DNA of 64,000 nt from Pedobacter cryoconitis (lineage in GTDB: Bacteria > Bacteroidota > Bacteroidia > Sphingobacteriales > Sphingobacteriaceae): positions 372,001 through 436,000 of the forward strand of contig NZ_JACHCE010000003.1 of assembly GCF_014200605.1 (NCBI RefSeq), in the 5' to 3' direction. This document shows, in pieces, positions 8,575 through 17,101 of this stretch. The translations under genes were made by a program, and so were the position numbers. The notes under the pieces were generated by a model. It worked only from the letters and a program-made list of their open reading frames with translations. It ran no database searches and was not told where the DNA came from. Position 1 is the first letter of the stretch, and every line of letters starts with the position of its first letter.

Positions 8575-9501
8575 TTAAAAAGCCATCGAGGTATGTACCA
8601 TAAAGCGATTTCCAGCCTTCACACTTCCACCCGCAAGATTTTGTGAGGCTATAGCCTGGTAATTTATTCCAAAAGAAAATCTACTGAGATTTGCTTCCAA
8701 GCCAGTTAAAACAGCCAGAGAATGACCTCCGGAAACGTCTACAGCAAATTTTTTATTTTCTACATCTTTCTGTGAAGTTTCATACAAAATACCTGCATTT
8801 GGCGCAATAGTCATCATTTTAGCCACCCTGATTTTATAATAGGCCAGTGCATTAGTGGTAAATTTATTGCCATAACGGTAATCGTATTTATTGTTCGTAT
8901 TGATTTTATAATTGGTATTCACATTCACACCAAAATCCATCAGCCTGATATCATAGGTTGCGTTCAGGGTAAAATCAGTACTGGCAGTTCCTAATTGAAA
9001 ATTATTAGGTGATTCTGTCAGTACCTCCCTGTCACGCGGTTCATATTTACCGCTTGGCACTTTTACACCTGCTCCTATCCATAAAGACTGTACGAGCAAT
9101 TGATCCTTTAAAGTATTCCTGCTGTTAAAAACATTATAATAACCCATTAGCGCGATATCACCCAGTCCATTCTTCCTGCCGCTGGTTTCGATACTATTCC
9201 GCTCATTAAAGTTATAAGGAACAAAATACAGGATACGGAATTTACTGCCCAGGTTCCACCCGCCCCAAAGTTCTGCAGACTGATAAGTTTCATCCGTAGT
9301 CAGGTAACTCGTTTTACCGCCAGGCCCTAAATGGGTCCGCAGTGTTTTATGCTGATAACGCAAGCCGATAAACCGTTTATTAAATTCGGGTAAAATCCCC
9401 AGATAATAACTACCTACACCGCAACCGCAAATATCACAGGCAAAAGTACTCAGGCCGTTAAGGCATATAAAAAGTAATAAAATATATTTTTTCATCATCA
9501 T
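8575..9501 (-). CDS. Outer membrane beta-barrel protein with N-terminal CDICGCG motif
   Basis: This 308-aa protein has a signal peptide ending STFA. The mature protein begins CDICGCGVGSYYLGILPEF, with three closely spaced cysteines that could bind a metal. The rest alternates aromatic and polar residues and ends in MAF with a terminal Phe, as outer membrane barrels do (RFIGLRYQHK, LNATYDIRLMDFGVN, RFSFGINYQAIA). Its first ATG overlaps the stop of the preceding peroxidase gene by one base, so it is translationally linked to the MbnP/peroxidase operon. Barrels of this kind are often annotated only as 'transporter'. A role in moving or sensing copper or iron at the outer membrane is inferred from context. 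Confidence 0.8.
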   Translation of the reverse strand: MMMKKYILLLFICLNGLSTFACDICGCGVGSYYLGILPEFNKRFIGLRYQHKTLRTHLGPGGKTSYLTTDETYQSAELWGGWNLGSKFRILYFVPYNFNERNSIETSGRKNGLGDIALMGYYNVFNSRNTLKDQLLVQSLWIGAGVKVPSGKYEPRDREVLTESPNNFQLGTASTDFTLNATYDIRLMDFGVNVNTNYKINTNNKYDYRYGNKFTTNALAYYKIRVAKMMTIAPNAGILYETSQKDVENKKFAVDVSGGHSLAVLTGLEANLSRFSFGINYQAIASQNLAGGSVKAGNRFMVHTSMAF

Positions 9502-10550
9502 TATTGTTCTGCCAGATCTTTCCGGGTTACGAAATCCTTATCGTCCAGCGTTTTTAAAAAAGTAAGTAATTTGAGTCTGGCATCTGCCGGCAAAGAAATT
9601 CCCAGCTGGTTATTCTGCTGTAGAAAAGGATCAAGATTAGGCGTTGCCTTTACCTCGTTTGCATAGTGTTCAAGAACTCCATTCAGGGTCAGAAACCTTC
9701 CATCATGCATATAAGGAGCTGTATAACTCAGATTCCTCAGACTTGGAACCTTAAACTTATATTCATCTGCAGGATTTAATGTAGCCATATACCGGCCCTG
9801 ATCATTATTAGGGCCAACGGCGATTCCATTATTCCGGAAAGAACCATCCGTGAATAAGGGCTCACTATGGCAACGACTGCACTTATCCTTAAAAATGGTA
9901 TATCCTGCCTGCTCATCTGCAGTAAACACCTGCCCTTCCTCTTTACGCATCACCTTGTCATATTTAGAATTGGCACTTATACACATCAGCATAAACTGAG
10001 AAAGCGCTTTCATCATCCGGGCATTGGTAATTTCTTCCGTCCCAAAGGCCTTATTAAACAAAGACACATATTTGGGCATCTGCTTTAACTTCGCCAGCAC
10101 GTTTTCTATCCTTTCATCCATTTCTACCGGGTTGGTAATCGGACTGACAGGCTGTAAATCGAGGTCAAAAACTCCGCCGTCCCACATAAAGGCCTTATTC
10201 CAGGCCAGATTCATCATTGGCGGAGAATTACGGCTCCCTAAACGGTCATCAATTCCATGACTTACATCATGCCCATGCTGCGTAAATCCAGAAGTCTGAA
10301 TATGACAGGAACCACAGGAAATCGTGTTATCCCTTGATAAACGAGGTTCATAAAACAGAGCCCTGCCCAGCAAAAAACCATTTTCTGTGATCGGATTATT
10401 TTCCAGTTTATACACCGGGTCAGGAAAGTTTAAAGGCTTTTGAAATCCCAGGAAAGTACTGACAGCTTCTTTAATACTGGTTTCCTTTTTACAGGCATAA
10501 ATAAACAAACTGAAAGCAAACAGGATCAGATATAATGTTCTTTTTTTCAT
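9501..10550 (-). CDS. Diheme cytochrome c peroxidase-family lipoprotein (MbnH/MauG-like), copy 1
   Basis: I start it at MKKRTLYLIL (10550), which directly precedes a lipoprotein signal with lipobox FIYAC (Cys20). The longer frame to 10604 would overlap the previous gene without a signal peptide. From this start there are 349 residues. Two CxxCH heme sites are visible: CGSCH (79-83) and CSRCH (224-228). Family signatures include LGRALFYEPRLSRDNTISC, FMWDGGVFDL and APYMHDGRFLTLNGVLEHY. Members reduce peroxide or, as in MbnH and MauG, oxidise a residue of a partner protein. The gene directly follows an mbnP-like gene with a 4-bp gap, so the partner is probably that protein. Confidence 0.9.
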   Translation of the reverse strand: MKKRTLYLILFAFSLFIYACKKETSIKEAVSTFLGFQKPLNFPDPVYKLENNPITENGFLLGRALFYEPRLSRDNTISCGSCHIQTSGFTQHGHDVSHGIDDRLGSRNSPPMMNLAWNKAFMWDGGVFDLDLQPVSPITNPVEMDERIENVLAKLKQMPKYVSLFNKAFGTEEITNARMMKALSQFMLMCISANSKYDKVMRKEEGQVFTADEQAGYTIFKDKCSRCHSEPLFTDGSFRNNGIAVGPNNDQGRYMATLNPADEYKFKVPSLRNLSYTAPYMHDGRFLTLNGVLEHYANEVKATPNLDPFLQQNNQLGISLPADARLKLLTFLKTLDDKDFVTRKDLAEQ

Positions 10551-10554
10551 CTCC

Positions 10555-11364
10555 TTAATTTTCAGTGTGGTCATGATAAAACATACTGCTGAAATTATTC
10601 GCAACGTTCACACTATAATTGCTAAACATGACCTGTGGATTTGCTGCAATGCTAATATTCGTTTTGCCGTTGAACATCTTCATGATATCCACAAAAAAAT
10701 GGACATTACTCTCTCTGCCTTGTCTTACCCTTGCAATCCCTGCAGCAGAAAGATCGACAGTAACCGTTTTAATATTATTAAAGGTTGGTGCTGAATAGCC
10801 TCCGAAACCACCAATATGGAAACGGAATTTACGTACACCTGTCGGATCAATGGGGGCCTGTTCAGAAGTACCCTCCATTTTAAAAAAGATATAACCGCTG
10901 TTCCAGCCCCAATACATCCCATCATCCATTCCTCCGGTTGGATCAAGTACACCAGTACGCTTAGAAATATCCATCGTATTGCGTAAACTATCTACTCCTA
11001 AAGTAAAAGTCAGCGTTTTATAATCACCTTCCGGCACTTTGACCTTACAAAACTGGCTTGCACCATCACTTTCTTTAACCAGAAAATAGCTCTCATCCTG
11101 AGGCACTATAAACTCCTGATCATCTTTAGTTCTGACTTTGATATTGCTGATAAAATATTGTAATAATTGTACCGTAAACTGCTCACCAGAAGCATTTTTA
11201 TAAGTACCGGTATTGAGCTGGAGATTACGGTCACCAGCAATATTATCAAATTGCAAACTCAGGGTCGCTTTATTAGCTGCCTGAGGCTGTGGCGCATCAT
11301 CCTTTTTAGAACAAGCAGAAAGAGCCGTTAAGACGGTCAGAATAACTATATATATAGGTTTCAT
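10555..11364 (-). CDS. MbnP-like metal-binding lipoprotein, copy 1
   Basis: This 269-aa protein has a lipoprotein signal (VILTVLTALSAC, Cys18). It shows the MbnP-family pattern: an N-terminal ATLSLQFDNIAGD strand, LLQYFISNIKV, and the tryptophan-rich MYWGWNSGYIFFKMEG near residues 146-161. In the characterised MbnP one such tryptophan is converted to kynurenine by the diheme enzyme MbnH to build a copper site. HFFVDIMKMFNG and a C-terminal FYHDHTEN supply further possible ligands. It lies between two diheme peroxidase genes with gaps of about 4 bp. Copper binding is inferred from the family and has not been shown for this protein. Confidence 0.85.
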   Translation of the reverse strand: MKPIYIVILTVLTALSACSKKDDAPQPQAANKATLSLQFDNIAGDRNLQLNTGTYKNASGEQFTVQLLQYFISNIKVRTKDDQEFIVPQDESYFLVKESDGASQFCKVKVPEGDYKTLTFTLGVDSLRNTMDISKRTGVLDPTGGMDDGMYWGWNSGYIFFKMEGTSEQAPIDPTGVRKFRFHIGGFGGYSAPTFNNIKTVTVDLSAAGIARVRQGRESNVHFFVDIMKMFNGKTNISIAANPQVMFSNYSVNVANNFSSMFYHDHTEN

Positions 11365-11368
11365 AAAA

Positions 11369-12415
11369 TTAAATTGGTTGTGATAAATTTTTGTTTTGAA
11401 TAAAAAGACTGTCAGTCAGGCTTCCCAAAAAAGCGATAATGGCTTTTTTTTCTGCAGCAGACAGCGGGATAGCCAGCTGTGTATTTTTCTGGTAATGTGT
11501 CAATACCTGATCGATTGAAGCAAATCTGCCATCATGCATATAAGGAGCCGTTAACATCACATTTCTCAAAGTGGGGGTTTTGAACTTTCCCAAATCAGTC
11601 AGCTGATAAGTAATCCTGTATCTTCCCTGAAAAATCCCTTCCAGAGAACTATCACTGAAATCCTGATCAAGCCCGTTATTGTGAAAATCATTGTCCGTAA
11701 ACAGCTCTCCTGCATGACAGGAACGGCATTTTTGATTGACCAGCGTTAGTCCATGCAACTCTTCTGCAGATAAAACCCCTCCCGGCTCTTTACGCACATA
11801 GCGGTCATAGCGGGAATCGCCAGAAATAAGTGTTCTTTCAAACTGTGCAAGCGCTTTAACAATAGCAGCAGATTTAACCTGGCTGTTAAACACCATTTTA
11901 AACTGTTTAACATAGGCCGGTACCTGGCTAAGTTCATATTCCAGTTCAGCCAGGTTTTGATACATTTCATCCTCGCTGGTCAGTGGCCCGAATGCCTGTG
12001 ATTCCAGATTAGTTGAGCCTCCATCCCAAAACAGGCCCTTGTTCATCCAGGCCATATTAATCAGTGCCGGAGAATGACGGGGCAGTGTTTTCCCTGATTC
12101 ACCGATATGGCTCAATGCCACACCATCACTGAATGCCAGTTCGGGCCTGTGACAGGAAGCACAGGAAAGCCGGTTATTACCTGAAAGCCTGGTGTCATAA
12201 AATAACATTTTACCTAAAGCAATGCCTTCACTGGTTAGTGGATTATCCAGATCACCGGCCGGCCTGGAGAAATTCTCCGGGATAGCCAATTCTACAGGAT
12301 GAAGCACAGTCATAATCCCGGCAGCTCCTTCTTTCTTACAAGAAGAAACTACCAGAATGACCATTAAAAGGCTTGCGGAGATAAAATACCGAAAGATATT
12401 TAATCCGCTCATCAA
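11369..12415 (-). CDS. Diheme cytochrome c peroxidase-family lipoprotein (MbnH/MauG-like), copy 2
   Basis: This 348-aa protein has a lipoprotein signal with lipobox VVSSC (Cys26). The heme sites are CASCH (85-89) and CRSCH (230-234). LGKMLFYDTRLSGNNRLSC, LFWDGGSTNLESQ and APYMHDGRFASIDQVL match the first copy and the family. It follows the second mbnP-like gene by 5 bp and precedes the first mbnP-like gene by 4 bp. The operon therefore alternates MbnP-peroxidase-MbnP-peroxidase, as if a two-gene unit had been duplicated. The copies have clearly diverged, which suggests different partner proteins or metals. Confidence 0.9.
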   Translation of the reverse strand: MMSGLNIFRYFISASLLMVILVVSSCKKEGAAGIMTVLHPVELAIPENFSRPAGDLDNPLTSEGIALGKMLFYDTRLSGNNRLSCASCHRPELAFSDGVALSHIGESGKTLPRHSPALINMAWMNKGLFWDGGSTNLESQAFGPLTSEDEMYQNLAELEYELSQVPAYVKQFKMVFNSQVKSAAIVKALAQFERTLISGDSRYDRYVRKEPGGVLSAEELHGLTLVNQKCRSCHAGELFTDNDFHNNGLDQDFSDSSLEGIFQGRYRITYQLTDLGKFKTPTLRNVMLTAPYMHDGRFASIDQVLTHYQKNTQLAIPLSAAEKKAIIAFLGSLTDSLFIQNKNLSQPI

Positions 12416-12420
12416 TACTG

Positions 12421-13221
12421 TTATTTGACTGATTTCACCGTAAAAACCCTTGCTGCATAATTACCTGCGACAACAGACATTACACTGGCTTGTGATGCGC
12501 CAACAGTTGGTGTAGCCATGATATCCACACCCTCAGTAATTTTTGATACATCTGTATTCAGCACAATCGCCGAAGAAGAGGTGCCACCAATATTTAAAGC
12601 TGAAGGCAAGTTTAAAACAATAGTCTTAAAGTTGACATTCAGACCGGTCTCGATCTTCAGTTCTTTAGCCGCAGCCGTACTGGTTGTATTTCCATCTGCT
12701 ACCTTCCCTTTCAAAGAAGAGAAAATATAACTGGTTGACCACATCCAGGAGACATTAGTCATTCCATTCAACTGGGATAATTCACCAGCCTGAAGACTCA
12801 GGTTATTATTGTATTTTTCCGGTACACCGATAGCAAATTTTATACTTTTATAAGTCCCTGCAGGAATACCGCTCAACTTTACGTCTTCTCTTTTATTGGC
12901 AGGATAAATAAAGTCACTGTTTGTCGCCGCTGCATTATTCTCTTCGATCAGATAATAAGCATTAGGAACTGCAAATTCTTCACCTTTGGTATTCACAAGA
13001 ATTACGTTACTTACCCAGTAACGTAATTGCGTAAAATTCCAGGTTTTTCCATTGACAGTAAAATCTTTGTTCAGCGTGAAATCATTAATTCCAAGGACGG
13101 CATCAAAACTAAGCGTCAACTGACCAGCCGCTGCAGGATTAGGATCAGGTTTCACCTCATCTTTACGACAAGAGATAAATAATATAGTGGATATAAAAAG
13201 TATGAATGAATAAGTTTTCAT
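12421..13221 (-). CDS. MbnP-like lipoprotein, copy 2 (divergent)
   Basis: This 266-aa protein has a lipoprotein signal (FISTILFISC, Cys18). QLTLSFDAVLGINDF, LRYWVSNVILV and the Trp-rich VSWMWSTSYIFSSLKG place it in the same family as copy 1. It lacks the HFFVDIMKMF segment and the terminal HDH of copy 1 and ends in VAGNYAARVFTVKSVK, so part of the presumed metal site differs. It is the partner of the peroxidase gene 5 bp downstream. The second pair may handle a different metal or may be drifting; I cannot tell which. Confidence 0.8.
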   Translation of the reverse strand: MKTYSFILFISTILFISCRKDEVKPDPNPAAAGQLTLSFDAVLGINDFTLNKDFTVNGKTWNFTQLRYWVSNVILVNTKGEEFAVPNAYYLIEENNAAATNSDFIYPANKREDVKLSGIPAGTYKSIKFAIGVPEKYNNNLSLQAGELSQLNGMTNVSWMWSTSYIFSSLKGKVADGNTTSTAAAKELKIETGLNVNFKTIVLNLPSALNIGGTSSSAIVLNTDVSKITEGVDIMATPTVGASQASVMSVVAGNYAARVFTVKSVK

Positions 13222-13366
13222 ATAATATGATTATTAGGGGCATACCACAAAGCATACCCTTATTTAAAGATTATTTTTAAAAGAATTAAGAAAATCAATT
13301 GACAAGACATAGCCTGGCACAATATCCTGTTCAGATACCAGCATGCAAATCCATTAAGTAAAGAAA

Positions 13367-13738
13367 TTATACAGTTCGGGGTGGATGAAATATGGCAAAT
13401 GAGCGCTGTACCGTATTTTCAGAGAAATATTCTGGATAAGTAAGCCTGGAAACAGGAACTTTAAAAGCCAGGGTCAGCTTCTCATTAGGCAAAACTTCAT
13501 GGTAACGATTTTTCTGTTCTGCGCGCTCTTGTTTCTTCTCTTTTTCTTCGGTCTGCTTCAATTTGTTCATCAGATAACAATGTCCATTGCAATGCATCCA
13601 GGGGCGGGATTTATTCTCGCAAAGATTTTCTGCAATAAACTTCTGATTAACTTCAAAACCAGCATAAACCATAAACCTTGACAAGTTGGCACCTATCAGT
13701 GTGACTAATACAACTATAGCGATCAGACGGTTTAGCAT
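13367..13738 (-). CDS. Small exported or membrane-anchored protein with CNGHC motif
   Basis: This 123-aa protein has an N-terminal hydrophobic segment (residues 5-26, IAIVVLVTLIGANLSRFMVYAG). An ENLCENKSRPWMHCNGHCYLMNKL segment follows, given here only to show Cys39, Cys49 and Cys53 in a CxxxC setting with two histidines, then a highly charged stretch (KQTEEKEKKQERAEQK). It heads the MbnP/peroxidase operon, with a 145-bp gap to the next gene. I do not know a named family. A metal-binding periplasmic role is inferred from the Cys/His cluster and the neighbours. Confidence 0.7.
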   Translation of the reverse strand: MLNRLIAIVVLVTLIGANLSRFMVYAGFEVNQKFIAENLCENKSRPWMHCNGHCYLMNKLKQTEEKEKKQERAEQKNRYHEVLPNEKLTLAFKVPVSRLTYPEYFSENTVQRSFAIFHPPRTV

Positions 13739-13745
13739 TTACTCC

Positions 13746-13753
13746 CAAAGCTA
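13746..13753 (-). promoter_or_regulatory. Candidate -7 element (TAGCTTTG) for the MbnP/peroxidase operon
   Basis: The minus-strand octamer fits TAnnTTTG exactly. It ends only 7 bp before the ATG of the CNGHC protein, so the transcript would have almost no leader. A T-rich stretch lies about 20 bp upstream in place of a clear -33 TTTG. The match may be chance. Confidence 0.25.
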
Positions 13754-13844
13754 AACATATAATACTTTTTGCACCTAAAAACGAACTCTTTTTTTTGTAA
13801 TATTGAGATAGAAACTAATAAACAGCTTCTTATAGTTCGGGCAT

Positions 13845-15629
13845 ATGAATATTATTATCAGACTCAGGGAAAAGTATTCAGCTTTATTAAGAGATAAGCA
13901 AATTCCACTCATGCAGTCCAGAGTCCGGATTTTAACTTTCGGATTAATCCTGATGCTTGTCCTTTTATTGATCATTGCGACCAAGTCTGTATTTAAATCT
14001 GATTTTAAAACCGCCTCCAGATTAAGTATTTCTATCGGGGCAATGGCTGCCGGATTATACTTTCTGCTGGAGAAGAAGAACTGGCAGCTGGCAGGCCATC
14101 TTTTCCTATTAGCGCTTTGCAGTATTATCTGGACTAATCTGCTGCTGTATACCTTTGGAATTAACCTGGTCAGTCTGCAGCTCTCTTTAATTATTATCTC
14201 TGCCAGTTTTTATACTTTAGGCAAGAACTGGGGAATAGTCTATTCACTGGCCAATGTCATCCCTATTATCATACACCTGCTTTTCACCAATAGCCAGGAC
14301 GGCAGGATTACAGTCACTCCATTACAACTTAACAATAGCTCATTTATGCTGGCGCTGGTTGCCAATTTTGGTATTCTGATTGCCATGCACCATGAATTTT
14401 TTAAATCATTTTTTAAAAGCCATTCTAAAGAAAGAGAACTCAATATCCAGTTGCAATCGGCCCTTAAAGAAGCTCAGCAGGCTACCCGCCTCAGGTCAGA
14501 TTTCCTGTCTTCTATGTCTCACGAATTACGTACACCTTTACATGCGGTAATAGGTCTGATTAATATCCTGAGTGTAGAGAACCCAAGGAAAGACCAGGAG
14601 GAGAATCTCGCTATCCTGCGTTTTTCGGCAGAAAACCTGCTTGCGCTTATTAACGATACCCTGGATTTCAGTAAAATGAATGCCGAACAGATTGAACTGA
14701 ATAAGTCCCCCTTCAATCTGAGTATACTTTTACAGAACATACTCGCTTCTTTCAGGCCAAAAGCCGAGCTGAAAAATATAGACATCCGGCTGAACCTGGA
14801 CTTCGAAAATACACCGCTCCATATTATTGGTGACCAGACAAGGCTTGCCCAGATTTTAAACAACCTGATCTCCAATGCGCTGAAATTTACGGATAACAAT
14901 GGTAAGGTAGAAATTTCAGTAGAGACCAAAACACGCAGTGATGATCATATTCTTTTACTTTTTGCGATCAAAGATTCCGGGATAGGTATCCCAAAGAATA
15001 AACAGGAAATCATCTTTGAACCCTTTTTACAAGCCAATAATAACATCACCAAGCGTTATGGGGGGACCGGTTTAGGCCTTGCTATCGTCAAAAGACTAAT
15101 TAGCCTGCATCAGAGTAAGCTTATTCTGGTTAGTGAAGAAAATACAGGTTCTATTTTCTCTTTTGAAATCAATTATGAGCTTGCCGCACCTATTGTTTCA
15201 AAAGAACCTGAACCGGTAACCAGTACTACTATTTCAAACATCAGCAATCTGAATATACTCATTGCAGAAGATAATATTATCAATATTATGCTGCTCAAAA
15301 AAATACTGGATCAGTGGAACTGTAACTATTCTCTTTCCAAAAATGGAAAGGAAGCACTTGACATGGTAAAGACGGGCGTATATGATGTTGTACTGATGGA
15401 CATCCATATGCCCGTGATGGATGGTTTTGAAGCCTCCAGGCAGATCAGGGAATTGCCGGATGTTAATATTTCCAAGATTAAGATTATTGCGCTCACTGCT
15501 TCGAGCGACGTAGATATCCAGCAATCATTTAGTTATACCTATCTTGATGATTATCTGACCAAGCCATTTTCCTCTCAACGATTAAAAGAAAAACTTGAAG
15601 CCGTCGTACAGCAATTATCCGGCAAGTAA
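13845..15629 (+). CDS. Hybrid sensor histidine kinase/response regulator
   Basis: This 594-aa protein has about five or six membrane helices in residues 28-190 (for example RILTFGLILMLVLLLII and HLFLLALCSIIWTNLLLY), with no large periplasmic domain. A short coiled linker follows. The HisKA motif is SHELRTP with phospho-acceptor His226. The HATPase domain (about 335-445) has NLISNALKFT, DSGIGIP and GGTGLGLAI. The C-terminal receiver domain (about 470-590) has IAEDN and VVLMDIHMPVMDG with phospho-acceptor Asp519. No DNA-binding output is present, so it must pass phosphate on or act through another regulator. The signal is unknown. It is followed 37 bp later by a second histidine kinase gene. 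Confidence 0.93.
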   Translation: MNIIIRLREKYSALLRDKQIPLMQSRVRILTFGLILMLVLLLIIATKSVFKSDFKTASRLSISIGAMAAGLYFLLEKKNWQLAGHLFLLALCSIIWTNLLLYTFGINLVSLQLSLIIISASFYTLGKNWGIVYSLANVIPIIIHLLFTNSQDGRITVTPLQLNNSSFMLALVANFGILIAMHHEFFKSFFKSHSKERELNIQLQSALKEAQQATRLRSDFLSSMSHELRTPLHAVIGLINILSVENPRKDQEENLAILRFSAENLLALINDTLDFSKMNAEQIELNKSPFNLSILLQNILASFRPKAELKNIDIRLNLDFENTPLHIIGDQTRLAQILNNLISNALKFTDNNGKVEISVETKTRSDDHILLLFAIKDSGIGIPKNKQEIIFEPFLQANNNITKRYGGTGLGLAIVKRLISLHQSKLILVSEENTGSIFSFEINYELAAPIVSKEPEPVTSTTISNISNLNILIAEDNIINIMLLKKILDQWNCNYSLSKNGKEALDMVKTGVYDVVLMDIHMPVMDGFEASRQIRELPDVNISKIKIIALTASSDVDIQQSFSYTYLDDYLTKPFSSQRLKEKLEAVVQQLSGK

Positions 15630-15666
15630 AACAGGTATTGCTGTTCACCCTTAATGCTTTAATCCT

Positions 15667-17100
15667 ATGAAGCCTGACACCCGGAACCAACTCCAGCACA
15701 TATACAGCAGAAGAACAGTACAGCTCCTAATCCTGGTTATTTTCGGTGCAGTTCTCATTAATGGTATTTTCTTTTTCCATCTGATCAAGCAGAATAAAGA
15801 TAGCTTAATCAAAAGAGAGCAAAATGAGAAGGCGATGCTGCTTATCCGCAGAATTCTGGGAAACATGAAAGATGCCGATCTCGGAGAACGGGGTTATATC
15901 CTGACTGGCAGAAAAAAGTATATGCTTCCCTATACCAGGGCCATTGATGTAGTCAATGAAAATCAGCAGAAGCTGACCACCCACATCAAAAGAAATTTCA
16001 CTACAGCCAATATAGATGATATCAATTTATTGAATAAGGCTATTGCAGCGAAACGTGCAGAACTGGAAAGAACTATCCAGTTAAAAATCCAGCACAAAGA
16101 TGAAGAGGTCATAGAAGAGATTAACTCTGATATCGGAGAGAATCAAATGAATAAGATCAGGGAGGTAAGTAATGCTATGCTCGGTGATTACTATGAGAAT
16201 ATCAAAACAGAAGACCAGAAAGTAGCTAAAACATTAACAAGGACAAAGATCAGTCTCTTATTTTTCAGCTCTATAGTGATCGTGGTTATTGCGATCATGA
16301 ACTACAAATTAATGAAACGTCAGAAAAGAATTACTGACTTGTTTGATGTGCTGGAGCAGCAAAACTCCAGACTGATCATCCATCAGCAGGAACTGAGAAC
16401 TTTGAGTGAAAATTTTTCTGCCAGAAACTCAGAGCTGGAACACTTTACACATATTATTTCACACGATCTCAGGGGGCCTTTAAATAATATCCTTGCCCTG
16501 ACCAGGATTCTGGAAGATCAGGAAGACTCCAAAGTAAATGATCCTGCTTTTAAAATGTTAAAGAATGTCTCAACCGGATTATTTCATAAACTGGATGACT
16601 TGATTATCTTATTAAAAGAGAGGAAAAACGGGTTATTGCTGAAAGAAACAGTTATCTTTTCTGAACTGCTGGAAGAAGTTCAAACGAACCACAGGATACA
16701 GATAGAAAACTCAGGGACATTTATAGAGGCCGATTTCAGTGAATCTGATGAGGTACCTTTTGTCAAAATATATATGCAAAGTATCCTGCAAAATTTAATC
16801 ACCAATGCGATTAAATACCGCGATCCTGAACGCAAAAATCACATCAGACTGAAAACCTCTAAAAAAGAAAACACGGTACAATTAACGATTGCAGATAATG
16901 GAAAGGGAATTGATATGGATAAATATGGCAGCGAGATATTCGGTCTGTTCAAAACCTTCCATACCGAACAGGACAGCCATGGAATCGGCTTATACCTGGT
17001 CAAAAAGCAGACCCTTGAAATGGGGGGAGATATTACCATACAAAGCGAAACTGGTGTGGGAACAACTTTTACGATCGTTATTCCCACCAGGTCCATTTAG
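15667..17100 (+). CDS. Sensor histidine kinase with CHASE3-like sensor domain
   Basis: This 477-aa kinase has an N-terminal membrane helix (about 17-37, LLILVIFGAVLINGIFFFHL), an extracytoplasmic helical domain of CHASE3 type (about 40-190, with DADLGERGYILTG), and a second helix (about 195-215, ISLLFFSSIVIVVIAIM). A coiled linker leads to the HisKA motif HIISHDLRGPLNNIL (His266). The HATPase domain has NLITNAIKYRDP, DNGKGID and HGIGLYLVKK. There is no receiver domain. It is probably co-transcribed with the hybrid kinase upstream, and the two may form one phosphorelay. Its stop lies one base from the end of the convergent PorP-like gene. Confidence 0.93.
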   Translation: MKPDTRNQLQHIYSRRTVQLLILVIFGAVLINGIFFFHLIKQNKDSLIKREQNEKAMLLIRRILGNMKDADLGERGYILTGRKKYMLPYTRAIDVVNENQQKLTTHIKRNFTTANIDDINLLNKAIAAKRAELERTIQLKIQHKDEEVIEEINSDIGENQMNKIREVSNAMLGDYYENIKTEDQKVAKTLTRTKISLLFFSSIVIVVIAIMNYKLMKRQKRITDLFDVLEQQNSRLIIHQQELRTLSENFSARNSELEHFTHIISHDLRGPLNNILALTRILEDQEDSKVNDPAFKMLKNVSTGLFHKLDDLIILLKERKNGLLLKETVIFSELLEEVQTNHRIQIENSGTFIEADFSESDEVPFVKIYMQSILQNLITNAIKYRDPERKNHIRLKTSKKENTVQLTIADNGKGIDMDKYGSEIFGLFKTFHTEQDSHGIGLYLVKKQTLEMGGDITIQSETGVGTTFTIVIPTRSI

Positions 17101-17101
17101 T

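Noticed and set aside
10551..10604. Longer start of the first diheme peroxidase (at 10604)
   Set aside because: The upstream extension overlaps the MbnP gene and would bury the lipoprotein signal peptide; MKKRTLYL at 10550 gives a normal signal.
10725..10952. Minus-strand alternative frame inside the MbnP copy 1 gene
   Set aside because: It overlaps a well-supported coding region in another frame and shows no motif.
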